A stretch of DNA of 64,000 nt, from assembly GCF_040545925.1 (NCBI RefSeq), contig NZ_JBEPMX010000006.1:1-64000 (forward strand), written 5' to 3'. This stretch comes from Alkalibacillus flavidus (GTDB taxonomy: Bacteria > Bacillota > Bacilli > Bacillales > Alkalibacillaceae). Made by a program: the position numbers and the translations under genes. Below the pieces are notes generated by a model that worked only from the letters and a program-made list of their open reading frames with translations, did not search any database and was not told the DNA's origin. Shown piece after piece: positions 24,534-33,308 of the stretch (position 1 is its first letter; the number at the start of each line of letters is the position of its first letter).

Positions 24534-26477
24534 ATTATCTCGTGTATGGCGGGCCGAAACATCAACACACGACCCGATGACTTCCACGACTTTTCCGTCA
24601 TGAAAAACTGCTTTTAATTGTTCAATGTAACGAATGCCCTGATATGTTGCTTCGAAGTAAACATCTTCACCTTGCCAAGCCCGTTCATAATACTTTTCTA
24701 GGTTACGAGCATTACGCTCTGGTAAGCAATCATACAGTGTCTGGCCAACAATATCTTCGGAATCAAAACCAAACTTACGCATTAATTCACCTTCACACAA
24801 TGTATGCACGTAACCACTTTTCGTTTTGACGAATTTTAACGTCATGCCTAATTGACGTTCTAATGTATTTTTTAAATCGGTTTGGGCGGCATGTAACTCG
24901 GCTTCAATTTGCTTCTTATGCGTGATATTCCGTGAGACAACAACAATCTGATTAACCGTCCCATCTTCTTCAATGATAGGACTACCGTGAGCTTCTACCC
25001 AAAACACTCTATTGCCGCCTATATTCAATCGTAACTCTGTTGACTGCGGCTTATGATCATCGAATATTTTGCCCAATGTATTAAACACGTGACTAACATC
25101 TTCCCGTTGAACAAACGACATAATATTATAGCTTTTAACAAATTCTGAATCAACATTAAAAACATCCGTATTAGAAGGTGAGGCATATTCAATGGCACCA
25201 CCACGATTAACCACGACAACTAAATCAGACATGTTTTCAGTAATCAATCGATATTTCTTTTCACTTTCGATTAATTGGCGCTCTAAAGATTTCTGGTGTG
25301 ACATATCTTTAATAACAGAATACACACCAATAATCCGTTCACTTAATAACATCGGAAAACTAACGACGTTTGTCGGGACAAAATGACCATTCGCATGTGC
25401 TAAGTCTAATTCAATACCTTCAGGTGTTTCACCATTTAACACTTTATTAAAATGATTAAGCGACTTATTCAAATCATTTTCATGAACAAAATCACCGAAA
25501 TGATGATTTAAGACTGTTTCCTGATCGTAGCCTAACATCTTTTTTATCGCGGGATTAACGCTCAATATATTCCCATCAAGACTGAATGAGCAAACCAAGT
25601 CAGGGTTTTGTTCAAACAATGACTTAAAACGATGGTCGTTCATTTTTGCTGATTTAAAGTTTATTTTTGCTTCTAATCGGTGAATAAGTTCAACAGCGAA
25701 CGATTCCAACTGATGGATCAACGTTTCATAGTCTTTCACCGTTAGTGGTTTACTAAACAGGAACCCTTGCGCGGCATTACATGAGTGAAGTGATAAGAAG
25801 GTAACGACCTCTTCAGTTTCAACACCTTCTGCGATTACCTTCAAACCAAGATTTTGTGCGAGTTCGACTATGTTTTTAACGACCGTTGATTCTTTTTGAC
25901 TATACGCAATGTTATGCATAAACGATTGATCAATTTTCACCGTCGTGATTGGCAAATCGCGGATATAGCGTAAAGTCGAGTTACCTTTTCCGAAATCATC
26001 GATTGCAATTCGAATACCTGTTTGAACAATTTTATGTAACGTCTTAATGGTTTGCTGCATATCGGCTACCATAGCCGTCTCAGTTATCTCAATTTCAAGA
26101 AAGCGCGGATCTAGACCCGTTTCATTTAACGTATGTAGTATCGTTTCGTACAATTCCATTGATTCAAAATCTAGAGGTGATATATTAACCGACACAATGG
26201 TCTTGGGGAAACCTTGATCTTGCCATTGTTTATTTTGTCGACATGCTTCATACAGGACCCATTTTGTAATGTCTGTAATCGTACCTGTTTGTTCCGCTAA
26301 TGGAATAAAATCAGCCGGTGAAATCCAACCATGATCTGGATGATTCCAGCGAATGAGCGCTTCGACACCTGTCACCTGACCTGAATTCAAACAAATTTTG
26401 GGTTGGTAAACAAGCACAAATTGTCGCTGTTCTATCGCGCGAAGAAGCTGGTCTTTTTTTAATGAAATGTTAAGCAC
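24528..26477 (-). CDS. EAL-PAS-PAS-PAS c-di-GMP phosphodiesterase
   Basis: 649 aa, no membrane helix. The N-terminal EAL domain (about 5-255) keeps every key residue: E39-A-L, N98, EITE at 130-133, DDFGKG at 160, K181/D183, EGVE near 217 and Q237. Three PAS/PAC units follow (about 275-390, 395-515, 540-640). The order is the reverse of the common PAS-GGDEF-EAL plan and there is no GGDEF. Predicted to degrade c-di-GMP under cytosolic sensory control. GTG 26477 sits after GAGGTGA; the longer GTG at 26498 would include that site. Confidence 0.88.
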   Translation of the reverse strand: MLNISLKKDQLLRAIEQRQFVLVYQPKICLNSGQVTGVEALIRWNHPDHGWISPADFIPLAEQTGTITDITKWVLYEACRQNKQWQDQGFPKTIVSVNISPLDFESMELYETILHTLNETGLDPRFLEIEITETAMVADMQQTIKTLHKIVQTGIRIAIDDFGKGNSTLRYIRDLPITTVKIDQSFMHNIAYSQKESTVVKNIVELAQNLGLKVIAEGVETEEVVTFLSLHSCNAAQGFLFSKPLTVKDYETLIHQLESFAVELIHRLEAKINFKSAKMNDHRFKSLFEQNPDLVCSFSLDGNILSVNPAIKKMLGYDQETVLNHHFGDFVHENDLNKSLNHFNKVLNGETPEGIELDLAHANGHFVPTNVVSFPMLLSERIIGVYSVIKDMSHQKSLERQLIESEKKYRLITENMSDLVVVVNRGGAIEYASPSNTDVFNVDSEFVKSYNIMSFVQREDVSHVFNTLGKIFDDHKPQSTELRLNIGGNRVFWVEAHGSPIIEEDGTVNQIVVVSRNITHKKQIEAELHAAQTDLKNTLERQLGMTLKFVKTKSGYVHTLCEGELMRKFGFDSEDIVGQTLYDCLPERNARNLEKYYERAWQGEDVYFEATYQGIRYIEQLKAVFHDGKVVEVIGSCVDVSARHTRDNS

Positions 26478-26737
26478 TGTCGTCACCTCGAGTTTCACTA
26501 CGATGTCTGAAGTAAACTAAAAACGTTACACATTATGTTATATCCACGTTTTTGAATAGTTTATCTATTACATCGTTCAATCAATCTCTTTTATGCACGT
26601 TCATTCATTTTTCATACTGGTCTAACCACTTAAATTAAGACATTTTATCGATTTATTTCATTTATGTTATAACTATTATAGCAATATTCGACAAAAAGAA
26701 AAAGAGTTATAAAATATTTTCCTCTAAATCTTTCTGA

Positions 26738-27298
26738 CTATTGTATGTGAATAGGTACCGCGATATTTTCATTAGCTTGTTCGTCATAAACAACAACACG
26801 GCCTTCACCTGCTGTCACTGACGAGGTAATCGTTATATTCAATTCAATACCAGTCCATTCGCGATCATCTGATGCGCTATTAAACCAATTTTCTTCAATA
26901 CGGCTTTCTTCAACGACATTACCAGCTGCATCAATCAATTCAATCCGAACCGAGCCGAGTGCATCATAACGAATCATTCCTTCAACTGAAAATGTGTCAT
27001 TAATTTGTTCATCTTCTTGAGGTGAATGTAGTTGGAAGTTCGCCGTTTGCGGAATGTCCTCGGATGGTTCAGATTGGTCGTTAGCATCATGATTGGCACT
27101 TTGAGATGAGTTTTCCTGACGTAACTGCTGTAATTCACGTGTTTTATCTTCTACTTCTTGTTGCAATGTTTCAATTTGTTCATTTTGATCTTCGATATGA
27201 TCTGTTAGTTGTTGAATTTGGGTTTCATAGTCTGTTTCGTCACCATTTTGGCAAGCAACTAATAGCATAAAACTCAGTATTACAGTTAATCGTTTCAA
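26738..27298 (-). CDS. coiled-coil lipoprotein with C-terminal Gmad2-like domain
   Basis: 186 aa from TTG 27298, which directly follows AAAGGGTGAGACG and gives a clean signal peptide MKRLTVILSF with lipobox LLVAC. A coiled coil (about 25-65) and a polar linker lead to a beta domain (about 90-186; NFQLHSPQEDEQI, SVEGMIRYDALGSVRIEL) resembling the Gmad2 immunoglobulin-like domain of spore-germination-linked proteins. Last gene of a five-gene cluster on the minus strand. Confidence 0.65.
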   Translation of the reverse strand: MKRLTVILSFMLLVACQNGDETDYETQIQQLTDHIEDQNEQIETLQQEVEDKTRELQQLRQENSSQSANHDANDQSEPSEDIPQTANFQLHSPQEDEQINDTFSVEGMIRYDALGSVRIELIDAAGNVVEESRIEENWFNSASDDREWTGIELNITITSSVTAGEGRVVVYDEQANENIAVPIHIQ

Positions 27299-27318
27299 CG
27301 TCTCACCCTTTATCATCG

Positions 27319-27501
27319 TTAATCTCGTTTCATTCCCCATTTACGTATGAGGCCACCGATCAATAACCCAACAAGTGCAACGAGCAATAGTTGGCCGAAA
27401 AAGCCTATTTCAAGCTCGTTGTTTCGGCCTAATTGAAAGAGTAAAAAGAAAACAATAATACCTAAACCGACAGCTGTCCATATGTATAAACGTTTGGTCA
27501 T
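27319..27501 (-). CDS. small two-TM membrane protein
   Basis: 60 aa with two helices (about 7-24 and 33-52) and basic ends. ATG 27501 follows GGAGG. It lies 20 bp upstream of the coiled-coil lipoprotein gene; unrecognised family. Confidence 0.75.
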   Translation of the reverse strand: MTKRLYIWTAVGLGIIVFFLLFQLGRNNELEIGFFGQLLLVALVGLLIGGLIRKWGMKRD

Positions 27502-27517
27502 CAGATAGCCTCCATCT

Positions 27518-27724
27518 TTATTGATTTCGTTGCTTCACAAGGTCGATGATATAAACAATGCCACCAATTAAACCGATCAACCAAAACAGTAATCCAATCA
27601 CTTGCATACGATCAAGCCAGATGGTCATGGTAATTTCCAGTGCAACAAATATGACAGCACCCATAATGAGTGTTACTAAACCAACCTGACCAGCTAGCGT
27701 CTTTGGTTTTAATCGTTCGAACAT
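27518..27724 (-). CDS. small two-TM membrane protein
   Basis: 68 aa with two helices (about 12-32 and 42-60). ATG 27724 follows AAGGAG. Sixteen bases separate it from the next gene; co-transcription is likely. Unrecognised family. Confidence 0.75.
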   Translation of the reverse strand: MFERLKPKTLAGQVGLVTLIMGAVIFVALEITMTIWLDRMQVIGLLFWLIGLIGGIVYIIDLVKQRNQ

Positions 27725-27736
27725 AATTTTATCTCC

Positions 27737-28345
27737 TTAATTATTAAATTCAATGCGCTCACCTTCTAGGAATTCTTGTGGTGTTATAAATGGTTCACCA
27801 AATGCTAATTCAGCTAAGTTCGTCACAAAACCGACACTACCAACAACATATACATCATCAGTCGCCGGCTGCCAATAAATATTCATATTGATCATGTCGA
27901 CGCTCCCGTTGGCTGTTTCGTACTGTTCATCTAAACTAAATGCACGGACACGTTCGCCCTCATGGTCAATTTGATAAACTTCTTTTGATTCAAACGGGAC
28001 CGAAAATGTATAATCGCCTACTTCAAATATCGCTTGACCATCGCCTGATATCGCCTTCGTATCATCTAACTGTCTAAGCTCTGTTAACGTGACAGTCATC
28101 GAACCGTTCAATTCGCTGTCATCTAAGCTGACACTCATCTTATCTTGTAACGCTTGGTTTAATTGTTGTTGACTTTCATTCTGTTCATACACGAGTTCAG
28201 GATTTAACTGTGCTCCGATTTGCCAACCTGAATCATTAACATCGGTTAAAATATTTCGAGCATCAGAATAAGCATCAACAATCGTCAAACTACCCCAAAC
28301 TAAACTAAATGACATGAACACGATGAGAACACTACGTAAGATCAT
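27737..28345 (-). CDS. exported or membrane-anchored protein of unknown function
   Basis: 202 aa with an N-terminal hydrophobic segment (about 3-22) that may be a signal peptide or anchor. The rest is a soluble, acidic, beta-rich domain predicted outside the cell. No enzymatic motif was seen. ATG 28345 follows AAGGAG; 12 bp from the next gene. Confidence 0.7.
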   Translation of the reverse strand: MILRSVLIVFMSFSLVWGSLTIVDAYSDARNILTDVNDSGWQIGAQLNPELVYEQNESQQQLNQALQDKMSVSLDDSELNGSMTVTLTELRQLDDTKAISGDGQAIFEVGDYTFSVPFESKEVYQIDHEGERVRAFSLDEQYETANGSVDMINMNIYWQPATDDVYVVGSVGFVTNLAELAFGEPFITPQEFLEGERIEFNN

Positions 28346-28364
28346 TTCGAATCTCCTTAATCTA

Positions 28365-28646
28365 TTAGGATTTTGGTTGTTTAATCTGTACTGATCCTTT
28401 CGGCATTAATCGTTGTGATATGAGAAAGCCCACTAACGGAACGAATCCGAATAAAAACAATTCGATAAATGCCGTTTGGCCACTTAATATGGCTATCGCA
28501 AGCACGATCAACGCTAGAGCTAATGTGATTTTTAATCCTATGGCAAACGGATGAACAAGACGCGGATAATTACGAAGCAAAGGTCTTATGAAAAAACCTA
28601 TTATCATACTCACTATAAATAATATGGAATAACTTAACCACGGCAT
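28365..28646 (-). CDS. small membrane protein, first gene of the cluster
   Basis: 93 aa with three hydrophobic segments (about 3-20, 35-55, 58-80) and a basic C-terminus. ATG 28646 follows AAAAGGTG with about seven bases between; the longer ATG at 28697 has no ribosome site. Unrecognised family. Confidence 0.7.
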   Translation of the reverse strand: MPWLSYSILFIVSMIIGFFIRPLLRNYPRLVHPFAIGLKITLALALIVLAIAILSGQTAFIELFLFGFVPLVGFLISQRLMPKGSVQIKQPKS

Positions 28647-28752
28647 GGTATCACACCTTTTTAAATTCTTTATGACATCTATTATAACAAGTTTCATTTT
28701 ATTAGGGGGAGATTATTTTTCAAGCAATTGATATAGATATGGTTTCTCAATA

Positions 28753-28792
28753 AGAAAAAACCACTCTAAACATCGTAGTTTACAGTGGTTCA
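28753..28792 (-). terminator. terminator of the manganese ABC operon
   Basis: ACCACT / AGTGGT outer stem with inner TAAAC / GTTTA and a T6 run on the minus strand. Confidence 0.85.
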
Positions 28793-28797
28793 TGGTT

Positions 28798-29703
28798 TTA
28801 TTCACTTAAAGCGTTCGTCACGACCTCCGCGTTCACTTCCATCATTTCAAGATAGGTGTCAACCGGACTGTCAATCGGCAGGCCATCTGTGTACAGCCGG
28901 TCATGATAGATCGGAACACCAGAATCGTGTGAAACAGATTCCATATGAACTGGATTAGCTGTCGACTCTAAAAACACATATGGCACAGGCATTGTTTGGA
29001 GTCTGTTGACCAAATTGGCGACTTGGCGCGGCGTTCCTTCTGAATGGGAATTCAACTCCCAAATGCCTGTCGTGTCATATCCATAAGCTTCACCAAAGTA
29101 CACGAAAGCATTTTCACTTAAAACAATCGCCTTTTGATTGTCAGGCACAGCTTCTGTTTTTTCATGAATCATGTTATCTAACGCGTCTAATTTTTCTTTG
29201 TAACGAGCCGCATTGTCTTCGTATATGTCTGCCCCTTCTGGGTCCACCTTACTCAAATGCTTCACGGCCTGATCCACGTACAACTTCACATTATCTGGGT
29301 CAAGCCATGCGTGCGGATCGTTCACACCCTCTGATACCTCAATCGGTTCAACCTCAGACGTCAGCTCAACTATCGGCGTATCAGACACATTTTCAACGAG
29401 TGAGGAAATCCACTGTTCCAAATTCAACCCGTTCACAAAGAATACATCTGATTCACTGACACGGCGCAAATCACTTGGAACTGGTTCATATTCGTGAGGG
29501 TCGCCCCCGTTCGGCACGATATACTCAACGTCAGCACGGTCACCCGCTACATTAGCAACAATATCCGATACAATCGAAAAGCTGACAGTCACTTGAACCG
29601 TATCATCGCCCTGTTCTGACCATTCATCATCAGGAGGAGAACAGGCTACGGTGATAGCCATTAACGTCAACATGACACTTATAAAACGAGTCCATTTCAT
29701 CAT
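28798..29703 (-). CDS. mntC: manganese-type ABC transporter substrate-binding lipoprotein
   Basis: 301 aa, lipobox ITVAC (Cys 21), cluster A-I metal-binding fold. Ligands are visible as His 70 (GGDPHEYEP), His 131 (NDPHAWLDP), Glu 197 (LSENAF) and Asp 273 (YTDG). This His-His-Glu-Asp set favours Mn/Fe over Zn. ATG 29703 lies nine bases after AAGGG; the GTG at 29712 overlaps the permease stop. Third gene of an ATPase-permease-binding protein operon; the symbol follows staphylococcal usage. Confidence 0.9.
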   Translation of the reverse strand: MMKWTRFISVMLTLMAITVACSPPDDEWSEQGDDTVQVTVSFSIVSDIVANVAGDRADVEYIVPNGGDPHEYEPVPSDLRRVSESDVFFVNGLNLEQWISSLVENVSDTPIVELTSEVEPIEVSEGVNDPHAWLDPDNVKLYVDQAVKHLSKVDPEGADIYEDNAARYKEKLDALDNMIHEKTEAVPDNQKAIVLSENAFVYFGEAYGYDTTGIWELNSHSEGTPRQVANLVNRLQTMPVPYVFLESTANPVHMESVSHDSGVPIYHDRLYTDGLPIDSPVDTYLEMMEVNAEVVTNALSE

Positions 29704-29708
29704 GTTGA

Positions 29709-30587
29709 TCACCCTTGCGATGCTTGCTGAGCAGCACGGTCACGGAACCAGCGCACAACAAGCCCTTGTTTTGGTGAAAAGAAAAAGGCTAACAAGAAAA
29801 TGACCGTCGCAACAATAACCATTGACGCTCCTGTTGCCACATCATAAAGGTAAGAGTAGAACACACCAGCAATCGCTGATACGACGCCGAATGTCGCTGA
29901 CAATACGAGCATAACAGGTAAGCGGTCCGTTAATAGATAAGCCGTTGAACCAGGTGTTATCAACATCGCCACGACTAAAATGATCCCGACCGTATTTAGT
30001 GATGCTACTGTCACGAGCGATAAAATAAACATGAGCACATAATGAATAAGTTTTGTCGGAACACCAATCGCTCTTGCCATCGTTGGATCGAAAGTACTAA
30101 CAAGTAATTGCTTATAAAATAATAGAATAAAAGCAATTACAGCAACGGTAATCCCAAATGTCATCCATAGATCCGTTTGTGATACAGCTAACACATTTCC
30201 GAATAATATATGCCAAATATCGACTTCAATACTCCCGATCGCAGTAATTAAGATAACCCCGATGGCAAACATCCCTGATAATAAAATGCCGATTGCCGAA
30301 TCGTCTTTCACTTTACTATTTTGCGAAATATACCCGATACCTAGAGCTGTTAATACCCCCGTGATGACAGCTCCTATAAAGAAACTCATCCCTAACATAT
30401 AGGCAATGACAACACCAGGTAACACGGCGTGCGAAATCGCATCGCCCATTAAAGCCATACCACGTAAAATAATAAAACAACCGACAACGCCACACACAAT
30501 ACCGACTAAAATACCGGCGATAAGCGCGTTTTGTAAAAACGGATAATTAGCGACACCTGATAAAAAGAATTGTATGTTTTCCATCAT
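29709..30587 (-). CDS. mntB: manganese-type ABC transporter permease
   Basis: 292 aa with about eight or nine helices (ABC-3 family). Typical segments are GCFIILRGMALMGDAISHAVLPGV near 36-60 and LNTVGIILVVAMLITPG near 200. Its ATG overlaps the ATPase stop (ATGA), giving translational coupling. Confidence 0.92.
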   Translation of the reverse strand: MMENIQFFLSGVANYPFLQNALIAGILVGIVCGVVGCFIILRGMALMGDAISHAVLPGVVIAYMLGMSFFIGAVITGVLTALGIGYISQNSKVKDDSAIGILLSGMFAIGVILITAIGSIEVDIWHILFGNVLAVSQTDLWMTFGITVAVIAFILLFYKQLLVSTFDPTMARAIGVPTKLIHYVLMFILSLVTVASLNTVGIILVVAMLITPGSTAYLLTDRLPVMLVLSATFGVVSAIAGVFYSYLYDVATGASMVIVATVIFLLAFFFSPKQGLVVRWFRDRAAQQASQG

Positions 30588-31345
30588 TTGACCACCACCA
30601 CATCATCACTATGGTCGCTATCTTTAATTGTTGCAACTTGACCATTATAAGCTTCACTAATAAGGTTAGCTCGGAATACATCTTGTAATTGGCCAAATCC
30701 GACTAATCGTTGATTCAGTAACATTAAACGATCAAAATACTCTTCCACCTTGCTTAAATCATGGTGAACGATAAATAATGTTTTACCTTGATCGCGAATG
30801 TCGCGTAGTAAATCGATAATAATTTGTTCAGATGTTAAATCGATGCCAGCAAACGGCTCATCTAAAAACAATAAATCCGCTTCTTGTGCTAATGCTCGTG
30901 CGATAAAGACACGTTGCTGTTGCCCACCTGATAGCTCGCCAATTTGACGTTTACGGAATGATTCCATGCCGACTTGCCTTAAGCTTTCGATCGCTTTCTC
31001 ACGATCTTGCTTACTCGGACGCTGCCACCACTTCAAATGCGGATAGCGTCCCATAACAACGACGTCTTCTACTAAAATTGGAAAATCAAAATCGATCATA
31101 TTACGTTGCGGCACGTAAGCAATATCCGAACGAACATTTTCGACTGGCTGATCAAACACACGAATCGTTCCTTGGTTCGCCGTCACCATTCCCATAATCG
31201 CTTTCATTAATGTTGATTTACCTGCGCCATTCGGTCCAATAATGCCGATTATTTCTTGCTTTGGCGCTTGAAACGATATATCTTTCAACGCCCATTCACC
31301 GTGGTAAGCCACTGATAAATGGTTAATATCAACTGAATAACTCAT
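30584..31345 (-). CDS. mntA: manganese-type ABC transporter ATPase
   Basis: 253 aa: Walker A GPNGAGKST near 37-45, Q-loop PQRN, signature LSGGQQQR near 137, Walker B LLFLDEPFAGID, and a switch His in IVHHD. ATG 31345 follows AAAGGAGG; the longer start at 31375 has no site. First gene of the operon, behind an MntR box. Confidence 0.93.
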   Translation of the reverse strand: MSYSVDINHLSVAYHGEWALKDISFQAPKQEIIGIIGPNGAGKSTLMKAIMGMVTANQGTIRVFDQPVENVRSDIAYVPQRNMIDFDFPILVEDVVVMGRYPHLKWWQRPSKQDREKAIESLRQVGMESFRKRQIGELSGGQQQRVFIARALAQEADLLFLDEPFAGIDLTSEQIIIDLLRDIRDQGKTLFIVHHDLSKVEEYFDRLMLLNQRLVGFGQLQDVFRANLISEAYNGQVATIKDSDHSDDVVVVK

Positions 31346-31397
31346 GCTGCCTTGCCTCCTTTGGCGTTCAATCATTTATTTTGTGTTCGTCCATGTT

Positions 31398-31454
31398 TTT
31401 TTACCTAAGGCAAATTCTTAGTATATTATAATGCTGAAACACTCAAATTAGCAA
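31398..31454 (-). promoter_or_regulatory. promoter and MntR operator of mntABC
   Basis: Minus strand: TTGCTA (31449-31454), 18-bp spacer, TATAAT (31425-31430), then TTTGCCTTAGGTAAAA at about 31399-31414 over the transcription start. The last element closely matches the Bacillus MntR box (TTTGCCTTAAGGAAAC), which predicts repression by manganese. Confidence 0.75.
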
Positions 31455-31501
31455 CCGTTTTGCATTAATTTTTTGGCAATTTTGACACATTCACATAAAA
31501 A

Positions 31502-31560
31502 AGACAGTCTACCTTCGAGTGATAACATTAATCCCTTATCACTTGAGAGTAGACTGCCTT
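31502..31560 (-). terminator. strong terminator upstream of the mnt operon
   Basis: Very long stem (GACAGTCTACC...GAGTGATAA with TTATCACT...AGTAGACTG), then a T6 run on the minus strand. Confidence 0.85.
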
Positions 31561-31583
31561 GAAAGTTTATGTTAACCGACCGT

Positions 31584-31805
31584 TTAATGAGATGATTGTT
31601 CGTATTTCTTATACATGCTTCTAATCAGAACATAGATGATTAAGCTTGAAATCACAATTACTAAGAGAGCCGACAATAGTGTTGGTTCACCGAAAATCGT
31701 TTGCCATAACTGAAAATCGAAACCGATCCACTTTATGATCCCAGATAACACGATGCCGGCAATAATCCCTAAAAACACAAATTTAGCAAAACTGATTTTG
31801 TCCAA
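31584..31805 (-). CDS. small two-TM membrane protein
   Basis: About 73 aa with two hydrophobic segments (about 7-25 and 42-63) and a basic tail. TTG 31805 follows GGATGGTG; ATG 31823 is the alternative start but has no clear ribosome site. Unrecognised family. Confidence 0.6.
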   Translation of the reverse strand: MDKISFAKFVFLGIIAGIVLSGIIKWIGFDFQLWQTIFGEPTLLSALLVIVISSLIIYVLIRSMYKKYEQSSH

Positions 31806-31890
31806 GTTACACCATCCATTCATTGAATTTTCTTACATTTTAGCCGACTATTTTTGAATAATCAAGTCGAACGAGTTATGACCGTTGTCC

Positions 31891-32061
31891 TTATTTATTT
31901 TTCACCCGTCGCTCAACAACGTATACTATTACAAATGCAATCATTCCACCGACGATCATACCGCTCCATTGCGTCCAATTAAACGTTCCGGTCCACAACC
32001 CTTGAATAATCGCTACACTTGTAAAGCCAATTAATACGCCGATCAATACTTGATATGTCAT
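31891..32061 (-). CDS. 56-aa two-TM membrane protein
   Basis: Reads MTYQVLIGVLIGF at the start; helices about 5-22 and 32-49, ending in a basic RRVKNK tail. ATG 32061 follows GAAAGGGTGG with a good gap. Short but with clear initiation signals and membrane-protein composition. It sits between the 73-aa membrane gene and the FAD oxidoreductase gene. Unrecognised family. Confidence 0.65.
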   Translation of the reverse strand: MTYQVLIGVLIGFTSVAIIQGLWTGTFNWTQWSGMIVGGMIAFVIVYVVERRVKNK

Positions 32062-32079
32062 CCTACCACCCTTTCTGTC

Positions 32080-33180
32080 TTATGATTGGTATGGGTCAAA
32101 ATCAGTTTGGTTTAACATTGTTGGCTCGCCTAATAAATGACGTGTGATTTCCGCTCCTAAAAACGGTCCACTCGTCATACCTGATGCTCCGAGGCCGTTT
32201 GCAACATAAATGGCTGGTGAATCAGATAAAAACCCGTAAACAGGTCGCTTATCTGGCGTTTGCGGTCTGAAGCCAACTTTAGCATTTATAAAATGAGCGT
32301 CTTTCAGTCCGGGTGCGAATTTGAATGCCACTTTCAAAATATCGTGGATGCTCGCCGCGTCAACATTCGGGCGAAAGTCCATGTTATCGCGATGCTCGGC
32401 GCCGACTGATACGATACCGCCTTTAAAGCCCACAATATATTTATTATTCGGAAGCATCACGACTGGCCAATCTTCAGTCACGTAATCGGGTAACTGCAAC
32501 TGGACGATTTGTGTTTTCGTCGACGTCACATCAATATGGTGTCCCGTTTCACGCAGCAACGACGATGCCCACGCCCCATTCGTTGCAACGATTTGATCAG
32601 CTTCGATCATCGTTCCATTGACATCGACAGCCGTCTTGTTTTGATGCAACGTCGCATAGCCTTGGATCACGCTCGTTCCATACATTTCAGCCCCTTTTAG
32701 TAACGCATCACGAAAAACACCGCCATTAACGCGGCCGCCGCCAGCCATTTTGACCGCGCCCATATTGTCCGTCATAACAGGGCTTTCTTGCTCGACAGCT
32801 TCAGCTGATAATTGTGTCACCTCGCCAATTTCAGGTGCATCCTGTCGTCTAAACAACGTGTCATCAACCATCTTAGCTAACTTGTCACCATTTTTATGTA
32901 AATGAAGGGAGCCAACTTGTTTATAACTCGTCTCGTGTATACCGAGCGCGTGTAATTGTTTAACAAGATCAGCATAATACGCGGCTCCGTGTTTTAATAC
33001 CTGATATAACGTATCGTTTTGTTTTTGCGACACCCAAGGACTAATAATGCCCGCTGCTGCACGGGTTGCTTCTCCTTCATTTGGGTAATCGATCACAGTA
33101 ACGCGTTGACCTTGCTTCGCTAAATGATAAGCAACCGATGAACCTAATATACCGGCGCCAACCACGAGGTAGTGTGCCAT
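32080..33180 (-). CDS. FAD-dependent amine/D-amino-acid oxidoreductase (DAO family)
   Basis: 366 aa: N-terminal Rossmann VVGAGILGSSVAYHLA (about 5-20), Ala/Gly-rich AAAGIISPW near 42, and a C-terminal FAD segment IYVANGLGASGMTSGPFLG near 325-345. It resembles glycine oxidase/D-amino acid dehydrogenase-like proteins. The amine substrate is not deducible. ATG 33180 follows AAAGGAG. Confidence 0.88.
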   Translation of the reverse strand: MAHYLVVGAGILGSSVAYHLAKQGQRVTVIDYPNEGEATRAAAGIISPWVSQKQNDTLYQVLKHGAAYYADLVKQLHALGIHETSYKQVGSLHLHKNGDKLAKMVDDTLFRRQDAPEIGEVTQLSAEAVEQESPVMTDNMGAVKMAGGGRVNGGVFRDALLKGAEMYGTSVIQGYATLHQNKTAVDVNGTMIEADQIVATNGAWASSLLRETGHHIDVTSTKTQIVQLQLPDYVTEDWPVVMLPNNKYIVGFKGGIVSVGAEHRDNMDFRPNVDAASIHDILKVAFKFAPGLKDAHFINAKVGFRPQTPDKRPVYGFLSDSPAIYVANGLGASGMTSGPFLGAEITRHLLGEPTMLNQTDFDPYQS

Positions 33181-33308
33181 GGCGATGCTCCTTTACGTCG
33201 TATGTCTTGTTATAGTTTAACAGGATTGCAATCATCCTAAAAGTCAACACGCACGATTCTATGTTATGATAACCTAATATACAAAAACACATGAAAGGAC
33301 TATCTATC

